Source: JANMQK01 sp031370485
GTDB lineage: Bacteria > Acidobacteriota > Polarisedimenticolia > Gp22-AA2
Direction: 5' to 3'
DNA: 46,880 nucleotides
NCBI GenBank assembly: GCA_031370485.1
Contig: JANMQK010000023.1
Span: forward strand, 1 to 46,880
Made by a program: the position numbers and the translations under genes. The notes under the pieces are model-generated. The model searched no databases. It saw only the letters and a list, made by a program, of their open reading frames with translations, and was not told where the DNA came from. Positions 24,098 to 31,777 of the stretch are shown piece by piece (positions within the stretch are counted from its first letter, which is position 1; every line of letters begins with the position of its first letter).

Positions 24098-27000
24098 TCA
24101 GGGGAACTTGCAGTTCTCGTCGTTCGCGTCGATCCGGGCGTCGCAGTTGTTGTCGACGGTGTCAGAGCAGGTCGGCGCGCCCTGCGGACCTTCGTTGGCG
24201 GAGGGCTTGATGGCGACGTTCAGGTCGTTGCAGTCAATCGGATCGGAGCTAACGATGTGGATGCGATCCACCGACAGGGTATCGAGATTGGTTCCGCTCG
24301 TGCGGTTGGTGTCGATGGCCCGGATGGTGATCGTCCCCCCGATGTTGAGCGGCAGCGCGTAGTACTGCGGGATGTTGTCGTCCGTCGTCTTTCTCATGAC
24401 GAACATGTTGGTGAAGGTCGTGCCGTTGGTGGAGTAGGAGAACTGGAACGTGTCCCCGTCGCTGCTGCTGGACTGCTTCGCCTCGACATAGACGACCGAC
24501 AGGTGCCGGGCCGGGCTGCTGGGGATGGCGAAGGTCCACTTCACCTCGAGCCCGCTGACGTTGGAAACCGAGGTTTCCTTGATGGCCACGTACAGATTGT
24601 CAGATGTCTGCATTTTCGTGATCGTGTCGCTGTTCGTCCCGCGGACCACGGTCTGGGTGGCGGCGACAGTCGTGACCGGGATGCCGCTGCCGGTCGTCGT
24701 GAAGGTGTCACCGTCGGCGTCGCTGTCACAGACATTACCGATTCCATCCGAATCCAGATCCGCCTGATTGGCGTTCACTACCAGACGGCAGTTGTCGTCG
24801 CAGTTGGTGGTCGCACCGCCGATGCACGGATGATCACCCTGGACGCCCGAGGAATCCCCGTCGTCCAGGATGCCGTCATTATCATCGTCGGGATCGACGC
24901 AGTCCCTTATGCCGTCGCCATCTGTGTCGACGAACCCTTCGTCCACGATACCGTTGCAGTTGTCGTCCAGGCCGTTGCACACCTCGGTGGACGGAGGGCC
25001 GGGGGTGCAGGTCTGGGTCGCCCCTCCGACGCAGTTCTGGAACGTTCTCTGGCAGACTCCCACACCGCAGGTCGTCGATCCGAGACCGTCATCGACCGTG
25101 CCATTGCAGTCGTCGTCGACGCCGTTGCAGACCTCGGCCGAAGGCGACCCCGGCGTGCAATTCTGCGGCACGCCCGCGACGCAGCCCTGCGACGTTCTCC
25201 GGCAAGCGCCGGTCCCGCACGAGACCGTGCCGATATTGTCGTCAATCACTCCGTTGCAGTCGTCGTCGATGTTGTTGCAGGTCTCCGTCGTCGGCTGACC
25301 TGGCGTGCAGTTCCCCGGCGCGCCCGCGGAGCAGACCGGGCCCGTACGCTGGCACGCGCCGGTCCCGCAGGTGGTCGTTCCCAGGCCGTCGTCCACCACC
25401 CCGTTGCAGTCGTCGTCGATGTTGTTGCAGGTCTCGGGGGAGGGCTGGCCGAGGGTGGGACAGGGCGGTGTCTGCCCGTTGATACACCCCGGGTTCTGGA
25501 CCTGGCAGGCGCCCACACCGCAGGTATTCACCACGTAGTCGTCGATGTCGCCGTTGCAGTCGTCGTCAATGCTGTTGCAGACCTCGGTCGTGGGAGTGCC
25601 CGGCGTGCAGGTCTGCGGCACGCCCCCGACGCAGCCCGGGATCCGCCTGCAGGCGCCGAGTCCGCACGAGGCCGTGAGGTTGTCGTCCACCGTGCCGTTG
25701 CAGTCGTCGTCGATCCCGTTGCAGACCTCGATACCCGGCGTGCCGGGCGTACAGGTCTGCGTGACGCCACCCACGCAGGCATTCACGGTCCGCGCGCAGG
25801 GGCCGGTGCCGCAGCTCAGCGTCCCGAAATTCTCGTCCTTCAACCCGTTGCAGTCGTCATCGATCCCGTTGCACACTTCGGGCGCCCCGGGGTGGATGGA
25901 GGGGTTCTGGTCGTTGCAATCCACGTCGGCCGTATAGCCGTCGTGGTCGAGATCCTGGCATTTGTCGCCGATATTGTTGCCGTCGCCGTCGGCCTGGTCC
26001 GGGTTGGAGATAGCGGGGCAATTGTCGCAGGCATCACCCACGCCGTCGTGATCCTGATCGGCCTGGCTGGCGGGGCCGGTCAACGGACAGTTGTCATTGA
26101 TGTTGGGAACGCCGTCCCCGTCGGTGTCGGTGGTCGAAGACACGCTGCACGGGCTGGAGTTGGACCAGGGAGCCCCTCCGGTGGCGGTGCCGATTGCGCC
26201 TTCGCCGCAGATGTTCACGCCGCTGATGCCATAGTAGAACGCAGTGTTGAGCGGCGGGATCTGGGTGTCCTGGAACAAACGGCTCGGTGTCGCTGCGAGG
26301 AAACAGGAGTGGTTGTAGGCGAAGGACGGTGCGGACACCGTGCCCCGATAGACGTTGTAGAGGTTGGCCTGCCGGATCTTCAGCCACTTCTGCTGGAAGG
26401 GCGGGACGCCCGAAGGCACGGTGATGCTGCCGACCTGACCGGGGACCGCCGAGACCGAGTTGATGAAGGGCGCGCAGTCCTGGGAGTCGGTCACGCCATC
26501 GCCGTCCGCGTCGAGAAAGAGGTATTCGTAGGCCCCCATGTCTGTGATCACCGAGAAATCGCCGTTGCCTTCCAGCGGCCGGACGTTCCCGTCGAGGTCC
26601 GGCCCGACCACCACGGTCGTGCTGCCGGCGTCGATGGCGGGCGAGATCCCCTGCAGGTGGAAGTTCTCCGAGGGGTCGGTCGCGGCCCCCCAGAGGGTTA
26701 CCAGCTTCCAGATCTGCGAAGCCGCCGACAGCGCAGGGGAGAAGGTCAGAGTCTGCGTACTGGTGTTCACCACGGTGAGGGTGCGTGACACTCCGTCGTT
26801 GTTGTATTCGATGCGCTGGCCCGCGACATAGCGCGTGGCGTCCAGGACGTTCAGGGTCGTCGTCGTGCCGGTCGCGGTGGTGACGTCGGTGCCCTGCGGC
26901 GCGTTCACAAAGAGCGGATTCTGGCTGATGTTGCCCGCCAGGCCGACCACCATCGGCTCGCTGAAGTCCCCGTCGAGGTTGCTTGTGGAGGACGGCAGCT

Positions 27001-28192
27001 GGATGTTCAACCAGATATCGGAGTTGCTGATGATCGGGTTCGCCTGGAAGCTGAAGACCCCCGCTCCCTTCCCCAGCTGGGTCACGGTGTTTCCGATGAT
27101 CAGGTTGTTCGTGAGGCGGACCTGGGGATCACTGACCTGGGACTCGAGCGCTTCGATGTTCAGCCCGGCGCCGTAGTTCGAGTAATACCCGACAAACGCG
27201 GTCGTGGCCGTAAGGATGTTCCCGAAAATGGTGTTGTTCGTTATCTGGGCCGTGGCCTGCAGGATATCCAGACCACCTCCGTAGACGTCAGCGGAGTTGC
27301 CGTAGAAGAGGTTGCTCTCGACCGTTGCGGTCGAGTACAACTCGAGGCCTCCCCCGGAGCCGGAAGCCCGGTTGCCGATGATGATGTTCCGCGCCACGAT
27401 CAGGCCGGGGGCGCCGTCAACCCGCAACCCGCCGCCCTTGCCGTCATCGGCGCTGACCAGGTTCTCCGCGATAAGGTTCCCTTCGATGCGCGCCAAGCCA
27501 TCGCCGCCGGAGAGGGGTCCGCTGACGAAGACCCCGCCTCCCAAGGCCTGAGAACCGGTGCCCGTCAAAGAGGCCACGTTCTTGGTGATCGTGTTCCCTA
27601 CGATAACGGCAGCACCGGCCGCGACGTAGACCCCGCCCCCGAGGAAGCGGCTCTGGGGGCCCGAAAGGACGTTGCCGGTTATCAGGTTGTTGCTCACCAC
27701 CGCTTCGCCGAAGACGAAGACTCCGCCGCCGCCGATGTTTCCCTCGGCAACGCGGTTTTCGCCCGACCCTCCGGTGATCGTGCAGCCGTCTATCCCGAAA
27801 TCGGTGACCGGCCGTCCGGTCCCGCCCGAGGCGAAGAGGACCGCGGTTCGACCCTTTCCGGTGGCATCGATCGTGGTCGTCGCCGGGCTGGCACAGGTGA
27901 CGTGAACGTTCGGAAAGACGGCGATTCTCTCGAGATAGGTGCCCGCGGAGACCTGCACGATCGCGCCAGTGACCGTGCCCGCGACGATCCGGTTGTTGCC
28001 TTCATTGATGGCGGCCTGGATCGTCTTGAAGGGCTGCGCCTGATCACCGCACCCGCTGGTGCAGGTGCTGGTGGCATTCACGTAGAGGGTGACCGTGCCG
28101 GCCGCGGCCACGAGTCCGGCCACGAACGTCAGGGCCACGAGCGCGGCGGCGGCCGCGAGAAACCGCTTGAGTCCCCGCCTGTCACCGCGCAT
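24098..28192 (-). CDS. Giant exported beta-helix protein with thrombospondin-3 and MopE-type metal-binding repeats
   Basis: Secreted or surface protein of 1364 aa. A signal peptide (residues 1-31) leads into a right-handed parallel beta-helix at about 35-560. It has many Asn-rich coils (NNTIFGNI, NNLIIGNTVTQLG) and a pectate-lyase-like opening (PFKTIQAAINEG). Calcium-binding thrombospondin type 3 repeats lie near 690-770 (DTDGDGVPNINDNCP) and 1095-1160. Between about 770 and 1090 are seven MopE-like repeats of about 49 residues, each with EVCNGIDDDCNG or a close variant; an eighth, degenerate copy (TVDNNCDARIDAN) ends the protein. MopE in Methylococcus binds copper, but here only metal or calcium binding in general can be inferred. 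The ATG at 28192 has a GGGAG site upstream. Confidence 0.9.
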   Translation of the reverse strand: MRGDRRGLKRFLAAAAALVALTFVAGLVAAAGTVTLYVNATSTCTSGCGDQAQPFKTIQAAINEGNNRIVAGTVTGAIVQVSAGTYLERIAVFPNVHVTCASPATTTIDATGKGRTAVLFASGGTGRPVTDFGIDGCTITGGSGENRVAEGNIGGGGVFVFGEAVVSNNLITGNVLSGPQSRFLGGGVYVAAGAAVIVGNTITKNVASLTGTGSQALGGGVFVSGPLSGGDGLARIEGNLIAENLVSADDGKGGGLRVDGAPGLIVARNIIIGNRASGSGGGLELYSTATVESNLFYGNSADVYGGGLDILQATAQITNNTIFGNILTATTAFVGYYSNYGAGLNIEALESQVSDPQVRLTNNLIIGNTVTQLGKGAGVFSFQANPIISNSDIWLNIQLPSSTSNLDGDFSEPMVVGLAGNISQNPLFVNAPQGTDVTTATGTTTTLNVLDATRYVAGQRIEYNNDGVSRTLTVVNTSTQTLTFSPALSAASQIWKLVTLWGAATDPSENFHLQGISPAIDAGSTTVVVGPDLDGNVRPLEGNGDFSVITDMGAYEYLFLDADGDGVTDSQDCAPFINSVSAVPGQVGSITVPSGVPPFQQKWLKIRQANLYNVYRGTVSAPSFAYNHSCFLAATPSRLFQDTQIPPLNTAFYYGISGVNICGEGAIGTATGGAPWSNSSPCSVSSTTDTDGDGVPNINDNCPLTGPASQADQDHDGVGDACDNCPAISNPDQADGDGNNIGDKCQDLDHDGYTADVDCNDQNPSIHPGAPEVCNGIDDDCNGLKDENFGTLSCGTGPCARTVNACVGGVTQTCTPGTPGIEVCNGIDDDCNGTVDDNLTASCGLGACRRIPGCVGGVPQTCTPGTPTTEVCNSIDDDCNGDIDDYVVNTCGVGACQVQNPGCINGQTPPCPTLGQPSPETCNNIDDDCNGVVDDGLGTTTCGTGACQRTGPVCSAGAPGNCTPGQPTTETCNNIDDDCNGVIDDNIGTVSCGTGACRRTSQGCVAGVPQNCTPGSPSAEVCNGVDDDCNGTVDDGLGSTTCGVGVCQRTFQNCVGGATQTCTPGPPSTEVCNGLDDNCNGIVDEGFVDTDGDGIRDCVDPDDDNDGILDDGDSSGVQGDHPCIGGATTNCDDNCRLVVNANQADLDSDGIGNVCDSDADGDTFTTTGSGIPVTTVAATQTVVRGTNSDTITKMQTSDNLYVAIKETSVSNVSGLEVKWTFAIPSSPARHLSVVYVEAKQSSSSDGDTFQFSYSTNGTTFTNMFVMRKTTDDNIPQYYALPLNIGGTITIRAIDTNRTSGTNLDTLSVDRIHIVSSDPIDCNDLNVAIKPSANEGPQGAPTCSDTVDNNCDARIDANDENCKFP
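24925..25900 (-). repeat. Seven ~147-150 bp tandem repeats coding MopE-type units
   Basis: Direct repeats with a period near 147-150 bp. On the plus strand each contains the conserved CGTTGCAGTCGTCGTC core or a near variant, near 24953, 25101, 25251, 25398, 25551, 25695 and 25845. They code the CNGIDDDCNG units separated by Cys-rich linkers (CGTGAC...CVGG...CTPG). Units 4 and 5 share the CNNIDDDCNG variant, suggesting a recent local duplication. Confidence 0.9.
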
Positions 28193-28632
28193 ATCGGCTC
28201 CCGCTCAACGGCAACAGACCTTCGCTCTCTGCTGGACGCAACTGCACTCTCGGAGTCGCGTGTCCCAACCTGTCATGCCTGACGATTGCCCAAAATGGCA
28301 CGCACCCCCCTCGCACGGGATAAATCTGTCTGGGATGGCCTCTTATAGTTACCGTCATCTCAAACAGTGTCAAGCGATTTCCCGAGGTAAAACTAAGGAG
28401 AAGACCGACCTTCATGCTGATCCTCATATGTTTGCATCGCAGGGAAAGTCACATGAGAACTCCCGGCTCGTCTAGATTCTCGGATACGAGATCGTACTCG
28501 GGTTCCGGCTGGACGACGGCTCCCGGAAGCGGATGGCTCCCTTGACGGATACCCGTGCATCGGGGTAAAGAGTCTCCCTCCAGGACCTCCCCCGGGGACA
28601 CCGCCAATGATGCGATATCGGACAGGCGCGGC
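28193..28632. other. Divergent intergenic region with AT-rich centre
   Basis: About 440 nt between the beta-helix/MopE gene (leftward) and the oxidoreductase (rightward). Positions 28310-28450 are clearly richer in A/T than the surroundings. I see a leftward promoter candidate there, no convincing rightward promoter, no small gene with a ribosome site and no recognisable riboswitch. The oxidoreductase frame is open back to a GTG at 28555. Confidence 0.5.
28342..28373 (-). promoter_or_regulatory. Candidate promoter of the beta-helix/MopE gene
   Basis: On the minus strand a perfect TTGACA (28373-28368) is followed 20 nt later by TATAAG (28347-28342); an alternative -10, AACTAT, gives a 17-nt spacing. 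It would leave a leader of about 140-150 nt before the ATG at 28192. The spacer ambiguity keeps confidence low. Confidence 0.4.
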
Positions 28633-30093
28633 GTGCCGCTGAAGGAGCGGGTTGACGCGGTCGTGGTCGGCGCCGGTCCGAACGGCCTCACCGCCGCCGT
28701 CGTTCTGGCGCGGGCCGGCCGGTCGGTCCTCGTCGTCGAGGGGCGGGATGAGATCGGAGGAGGCGCTCGCTCCGCGGCCCTGACGCTCCCCGGCTTCACG
28801 CACGACGTCTGCTCGGCCATCCATCCGCTGGCGGCTGGCTCCCCCTTCCTGAGCACCCTCCCTCTGGCCTCCCACGGTCTGGCCTGGATCCACCCCGAGC
28901 GGCCGCTGGCCCATCCCCTGGAGGACGGAAGCGCCGCGTTGCTCGATCGGTCGATTGACACGACCGCGGCATATCTTGGAGAGGACGGCCCGGGCTACCG
29001 CCGCCTGTTGCGGGGCCTGGTCGCCGGCTGGGATCGCCTCGCCCCGGAGCTTCTGGCTCCGCTTCACTTCCCGGGAAACCCTGTCGGCTTGGCCCTCTTT
29101 GCGGCCCGGGCGCTGCGCTCGGGCGCCGGGCTGGCCCGGTCGGCCTTCCGCGGGCAGCGCGCCCAGGCCCTTTTCGCCGGCCTGGCGGCCCACTCCGTCC
29201 TGCCCCTTGAGCGGCCTGTTTCGGCGGCGGCCGGTCTGGTCCTTGCGGCGGCCGGGCACGCGGTGGGATGGCCCATCCCCCGCGGCGGATCGCAGCGTAT
29301 CAGCGATGCGCTGGCCTCCCTGCTCCGATCTCTCGGAGGGGAGATCATCACCGGCAGGCCGGTTGCCGCCCTGGAGGATCTCCCTCCCGCGCGGGCCATC
29401 CTCCTCGACCTTACGCCGCGGCAGGTGGCACGCGTCGCGGGGGCCGCTCTACCGGAGAATTACCGGCGGCGGCTGGAGAGGTACCGGTACGGTCCGGGGG
29501 TATTCAAGATCGACTGGGCTCTCGACGGCCCCATTCCGTGGCGGGCGGACGGGTGCGCCGGGGCCGGCACGGTTCATCTCGGCGGAACCCTCGGGGAGAT
29601 CGCCGCCGCCGAGCGCGCGGTCTGGGGGGGAGAGCACCCGGAGCGCCCGTTCGTGCTGCTTGCGCAGCAGAGCCTCTTCGACCCGACGCGGGCCCCGGCC
29701 GGCAGGCAGACCGGCTGGGCTTATTGCCACGTGCCTCACGGCTCGACCGAGGATATGACCGACAGGATCGAGCGGCAGGTCGAGCGGTTCGCCCCCGGGT
29801 TCAGGGACCGGATCCTTGCCCGCCACGCCATGAACACCGAGGCGATGGAGCGCTACAACCCGAACTACGTCGGGGGGGACATCACGGGGGGAACGTCCGA
29901 TCTTGGACAGCTGTTCTGCCGTCCCGTTTTCCGCCTCGTCCCGTACGCGACCCCGAACCCGGCGATTTTCATCTGCTCCTCCTCCACCCCTCCGGGAGGC
30001 GGAGTGCACGGCATGTGCGGCTATCATGCCGCCCGCGCCGCGCTGCGTCGCCGTTTCGGGGATGGTGTCCGGTCCGGCAGAGAGCCCTCTTGA
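28633..30093 (+). CDS. Phytoene desaturase-like FAD-dependent oxidoreductase
   Basis: Flavoprotein of the phytoene dehydrogenase/PYROXD2-like group (COG1233); 486 aa from the GTG at 28633. The N-terminal dinucleotide-binding motif VVVGAGPNGLTAAVVLARAG ends with the ribose-binding Glu in VLVVEGRDEIGGGARS. A C-terminal FAD-contact segment (FICSSSTPPGGGVHGMCGYH) is also typical. The NPNYVGGDITGG motif is shared with many uncharacterised members. The frame is open to a GTG at 28555; I prefer 28633 because family members begin about five residues before the VVVGAG strand, but neither start has a good ribosome site. The natural substrate cannot be read from sequence; no carotenoid genes are nearby. 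Confidence 0.85.
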   Translation: MPLKERVDAVVVGAGPNGLTAAVVLARAGRSVLVVEGRDEIGGGARSAALTLPGFTHDVCSAIHPLAAGSPFLSTLPLASHGLAWIHPERPLAHPLEDGSAALLDRSIDTTAAYLGEDGPGYRRLLRGLVAGWDRLAPELLAPLHFPGNPVGLALFAARALRSGAGLARSAFRGQRAQALFAGLAAHSVLPLERPVSAAAGLVLAAAGHAVGWPIPRGGSQRISDALASLLRSLGGEIITGRPVAALEDLPPARAILLDLTPRQVARVAGAALPENYRRRLERYRYGPGVFKIDWALDGPIPWRADGCAGAGTVHLGGTLGEIAAAERAVWGGEHPERPFVLLAQQSLFDPTRAPAGRQTGWAYCHVPHGSTEDMTDRIERQVERFAPGFRDRILARHAMNTEAMERYNPNYVGGDITGGTSDLGQLFCRPVFRLVPYATPNPAIFICSSSTPPGGGVHGMCGYHAARAALRRRFGDGVRSGREPS

Positions 30094-30169
30094 CATCGCG
30101 GTTAACACCGCAAGAATCGCGGGTGCACACCGCCCCGGGATCCTCGCGGTGCCGCCGCTTCCGGATGCC

Positions 30170-30274
30170 ATGACCGCAGAGAGCATCGAGAAAATCCACG
30201 ATCGCTACTCGGGGTTTTACGGCCCTCTCTTCGGCCGGGCCCTGCAAAAGGGACGGGAGATGGCCCCGGAATGA
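30170..30274 (+). pseudogene. Remnant of a class I SAM methyltransferase N-terminus
   Basis: A 34-codon frame (MTAESIEKIHDRYSGF, then GPLFGRALQKGRE) matches the start of PmtA/UbiE-type methyltransferases, which typically begin with a Y...(V/F)YD.LFG....GR segment just before the SAM-binding strand. It ends at a TGA before any SAM-binding motif, and no continuation is seen in other frames. Its stop overlaps the rnhB ATG (ATGA). It is either a decayed gene or a short peptide kept for translational coupling of rnhB. The homology is read from a short motif only. Confidence 0.45.
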
Positions 30275-31119
30275 CCCATGCCGGGCGGGCGCGGGAGGGG
30301 GCGCGACGGCGGCGGCTCGACGACCTGCTCCGTCTCGAGCGCAAACTCTGGAACTCCGGGGTGGTCCGGGTGGCCGGAGTGGACGAGGCCGGGGTCGGGC
30401 CTCTTGCCGGGCCGGTGGTTGCGGCGGCGGTGGTCTTCCCGCCGGGCGCCGGGATCCTGGGGGTGGACGACTCGAAGAGACTCGAACCGGGGGTTCGCGA
30501 GGAGCTGGCCGCCGTGATCCGCGAGGAGGCGGCGGACGTGGGAATCGGCCGGGCGGAGGTCGAGGAGATTGACACACTTAACGTCTACCACGCCTCGCTT
30601 CTCGCCATGCGGCGCGCGGTGGACAACCTGGCCGAGCGGCCCGGGCACCTGCTCGTGGACGCGCGCGTCATCCCGGGGGTGGCCGAGCCGCAGACCGCCG
30701 TCACGCACGGAGACCGGCTGCATTTCTCCATCGCGGCGGCCTCCATCGTCGCCAAGACCGTCCGCGACGCCCTGATGGAGGAGATGGACCGGCGCTTTCC
30801 CCTGTACGGGTTCGCACGCCACAAGGGCTACGCCACTCCCGCCCACCAGGACGCGATCCGCCGCTTCGGGCCGTGCGCCATCCACCGAACGTCGTACGCT
30901 TTCATCGACGAGCTGGGCGGGAAATTCTCACAGCGCTTCTACGATCTACGGCAGGTTCTCGAAGACGCTCGCACCGCGCGCGACCTGGCGCGGTTCGAGG
31001 AGGAGCTCGACCGAACCGGCGCAGCCCTGGCCGCGCACGAGCGCCGGAAGCTGCGCCTGGTCCTCGGCCGCCGCCGCGAGGCGGTTCAGCCGGCGCGCCC
31101 GCCGGGGCGATTCCGGTAG
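30271..31119 (+). CDS. rnhB: Ribonuclease HII with altered GRG motif
   Basis: Cytoplasmic endonuclease that nicks DNA 5' of embedded ribonucleotides and cuts RNA in RNA-DNA hybrids. The DEDD catalytic residues are in place: Asp38 and Glu39 (AGVDEAG), Asp130 (HLLVDARV) and Asp166 (AKTVRDALM). Further motifs are DDSKRLEPGVRE, ASIVAKTVRD and YGFARHKGYATPAH. The usual GRG triad after DEAG, which reads the ribose at the junction, is Gly41-Val42-Gly43. At 282 aa it is longer than E. coli RNase HII (198 aa): about 25 extra N-terminal residues and a helical Arg/Glu-rich tail after residue 230. The ATG at 30271 overlaps the stop of the methyltransferase remnant. The last 34 nt overlap the convergent sulfotransferase gene. 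Confidence 0.93.
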   Translation: MTHAGRAREGARRRRLDDLLRLERKLWNSGVVRVAGVDEAGVGPLAGPVVAAAVVFPPGAGILGVDDSKRLEPGVREELAAVIREEAADVGIGRAEVEEIDTLNVYHASLLAMRRAVDNLAERPGHLLVDARVIPGVAEPQTAVTHGDRLHFSIAAASIVAKTVRDALMEEMDRRFPLYGFARHKGYATPAHQDAIRRFGPCAIHRTSYAFIDELGGKFSQRFYDLRQVLEDARTARDLARFEEELDRTGAALAAHERRKLRLVLGRRREAVQPARPPGRFR

Positions 31120-31712
31120 AGCTGCCGGTCCACGACTCCGGCCATCCGGGGGACGTCGAGGCGCAGCCCCACGAACTCCCGTATCCGGCTGGCCTGTTCC
31201 TCGGCGTGATCCAGGATCTCCTTGTACTGGACTTCGAGGGTTTCGAACTGCGGACCGCGCCGCAGGAGGCTGGCGGCTTTCCAAAGATCGCTTTCGTACA
31301 ACTCCAGCATGCGCGCATCGCCGGTCTGCGACATCTCGCCGCGGCGCGCCAGCATCTTGCCCTGCGAGGAGAGGATCTCTTGAAGATCGCGGCGGACGAA
31401 TAGAACCTTGTAATTGTTGCCTGCGGGCAGATCCTTCAAAAGGTACGAGATGATCTTGATCGCCCGGCCGCGGGCGCCTTGCAGCCATGACCTGTCCGCG
31501 CTCCTGGCGAGGTCCTTGACCCTTTCGTCCTCGTAGTAACCCCGGGGATTGTCCTCGTCGGCGGTCCGCACCCCGTCGGTCACGATCGGCATCCCTCCCT
31601 CCTCGAGCATCTTCATGATCATGGAGGTGCCGGAGCGGGGAAGACCCGAGACCACGACGATCGGCCGGCCGTACGCCAGCCTTCGGTAAAGCCGGCGAAG
31701 GCCCGAGAGCAT
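31086..31712 (-). CDS. Sulfotransferase family protein
   Basis: A 208-aa P-loop sulfotransferase that would move sulfate from PAPS to a sugar, lipid or protein acceptor. The 5'-phosphosulfate-binding loop GLPRSGTS lies at residues 23-30. The 3'-phosphate-binding strand is probably VLFVRRDLQEILSSQGKML, around residues 100-120, with the expected R...S pattern. It is short for the family, which commonly runs 250-300 aa. The ATG at 31712 has no strong ribosome site. The Sat-CysC fusion 6 kb away could supply its donor. It is transcribed divergently from the AlkP-superfamily gene and overlaps the end of rnhB by 34 nt. The acceptor is unknown. Confidence 0.85.
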   Translation of the reverse strand: MLSGLRRLYRRLAYGRPIVVVSGLPRSGTSMIMKMLEEGGMPIVTDGVRTADEDNPRGYYEDERVKDLARSADRSWLQGARGRAIKIISYLLKDLPAGNNYKVLFVRRDLQEILSSQGKMLARRGEMSQTGDARMLELYESDLWKAASLLRRGPQFETLEVQYKEILDHAEEQASRIREFVGLRLDVPRMAGVVDRQLYRNRPGGRAG

Positions 31713-31765
31713 CTTCGAATCACCGCAGGAATCCCGCGACTCATGTCTCCGGCGCGGGGATTGCC

Positions 31766-31771
31766 TATAAT
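31766..31771 (+). promoter_or_regulatory. Consensus -10 giving a predicted leaderless transcript
   Basis: A perfect TATAAT (31766-31771) ends 6 nt before the ATG at 31778, placing the ATG exactly at the expected +1 position. No ribosome site fits between them. A TG lies two bases upstream of the hexamer and no -35 is visible. Confidence 0.6.
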
Positions 31772-31777
31772 ACCAGC

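Noticed and set aside
24925..25900. Regular direct repeats as a CRISPR array
   Set aside because: The period is about 147-150 bp, the repeats are in-frame and code MopE units, and no cas genes are present.
24005..26788. A 927-codon plus-strand frame opposite the MopE repeats
   Set aside because: It consists of repetitive VVVDAVADLG-type sequence that mirrors the tandem repeats. The minus strand carries the signal peptide, ribosome site and known repeats.
28200..28340. Possible cyclic-di-GMP riboswitch in the leader of the MopE gene
   Set aside because: A short GGCAA-like stretch is present, but the conserved core and paired stems of GEMM riboswitches could not be laid out.
31086..31119. Shorter rnhB ending before the sulfotransferase gene
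   Set aside because: No stop codon occurs earlier in the rnhB frame, so the 34-nt overlap is real unless there is a sequencing error.
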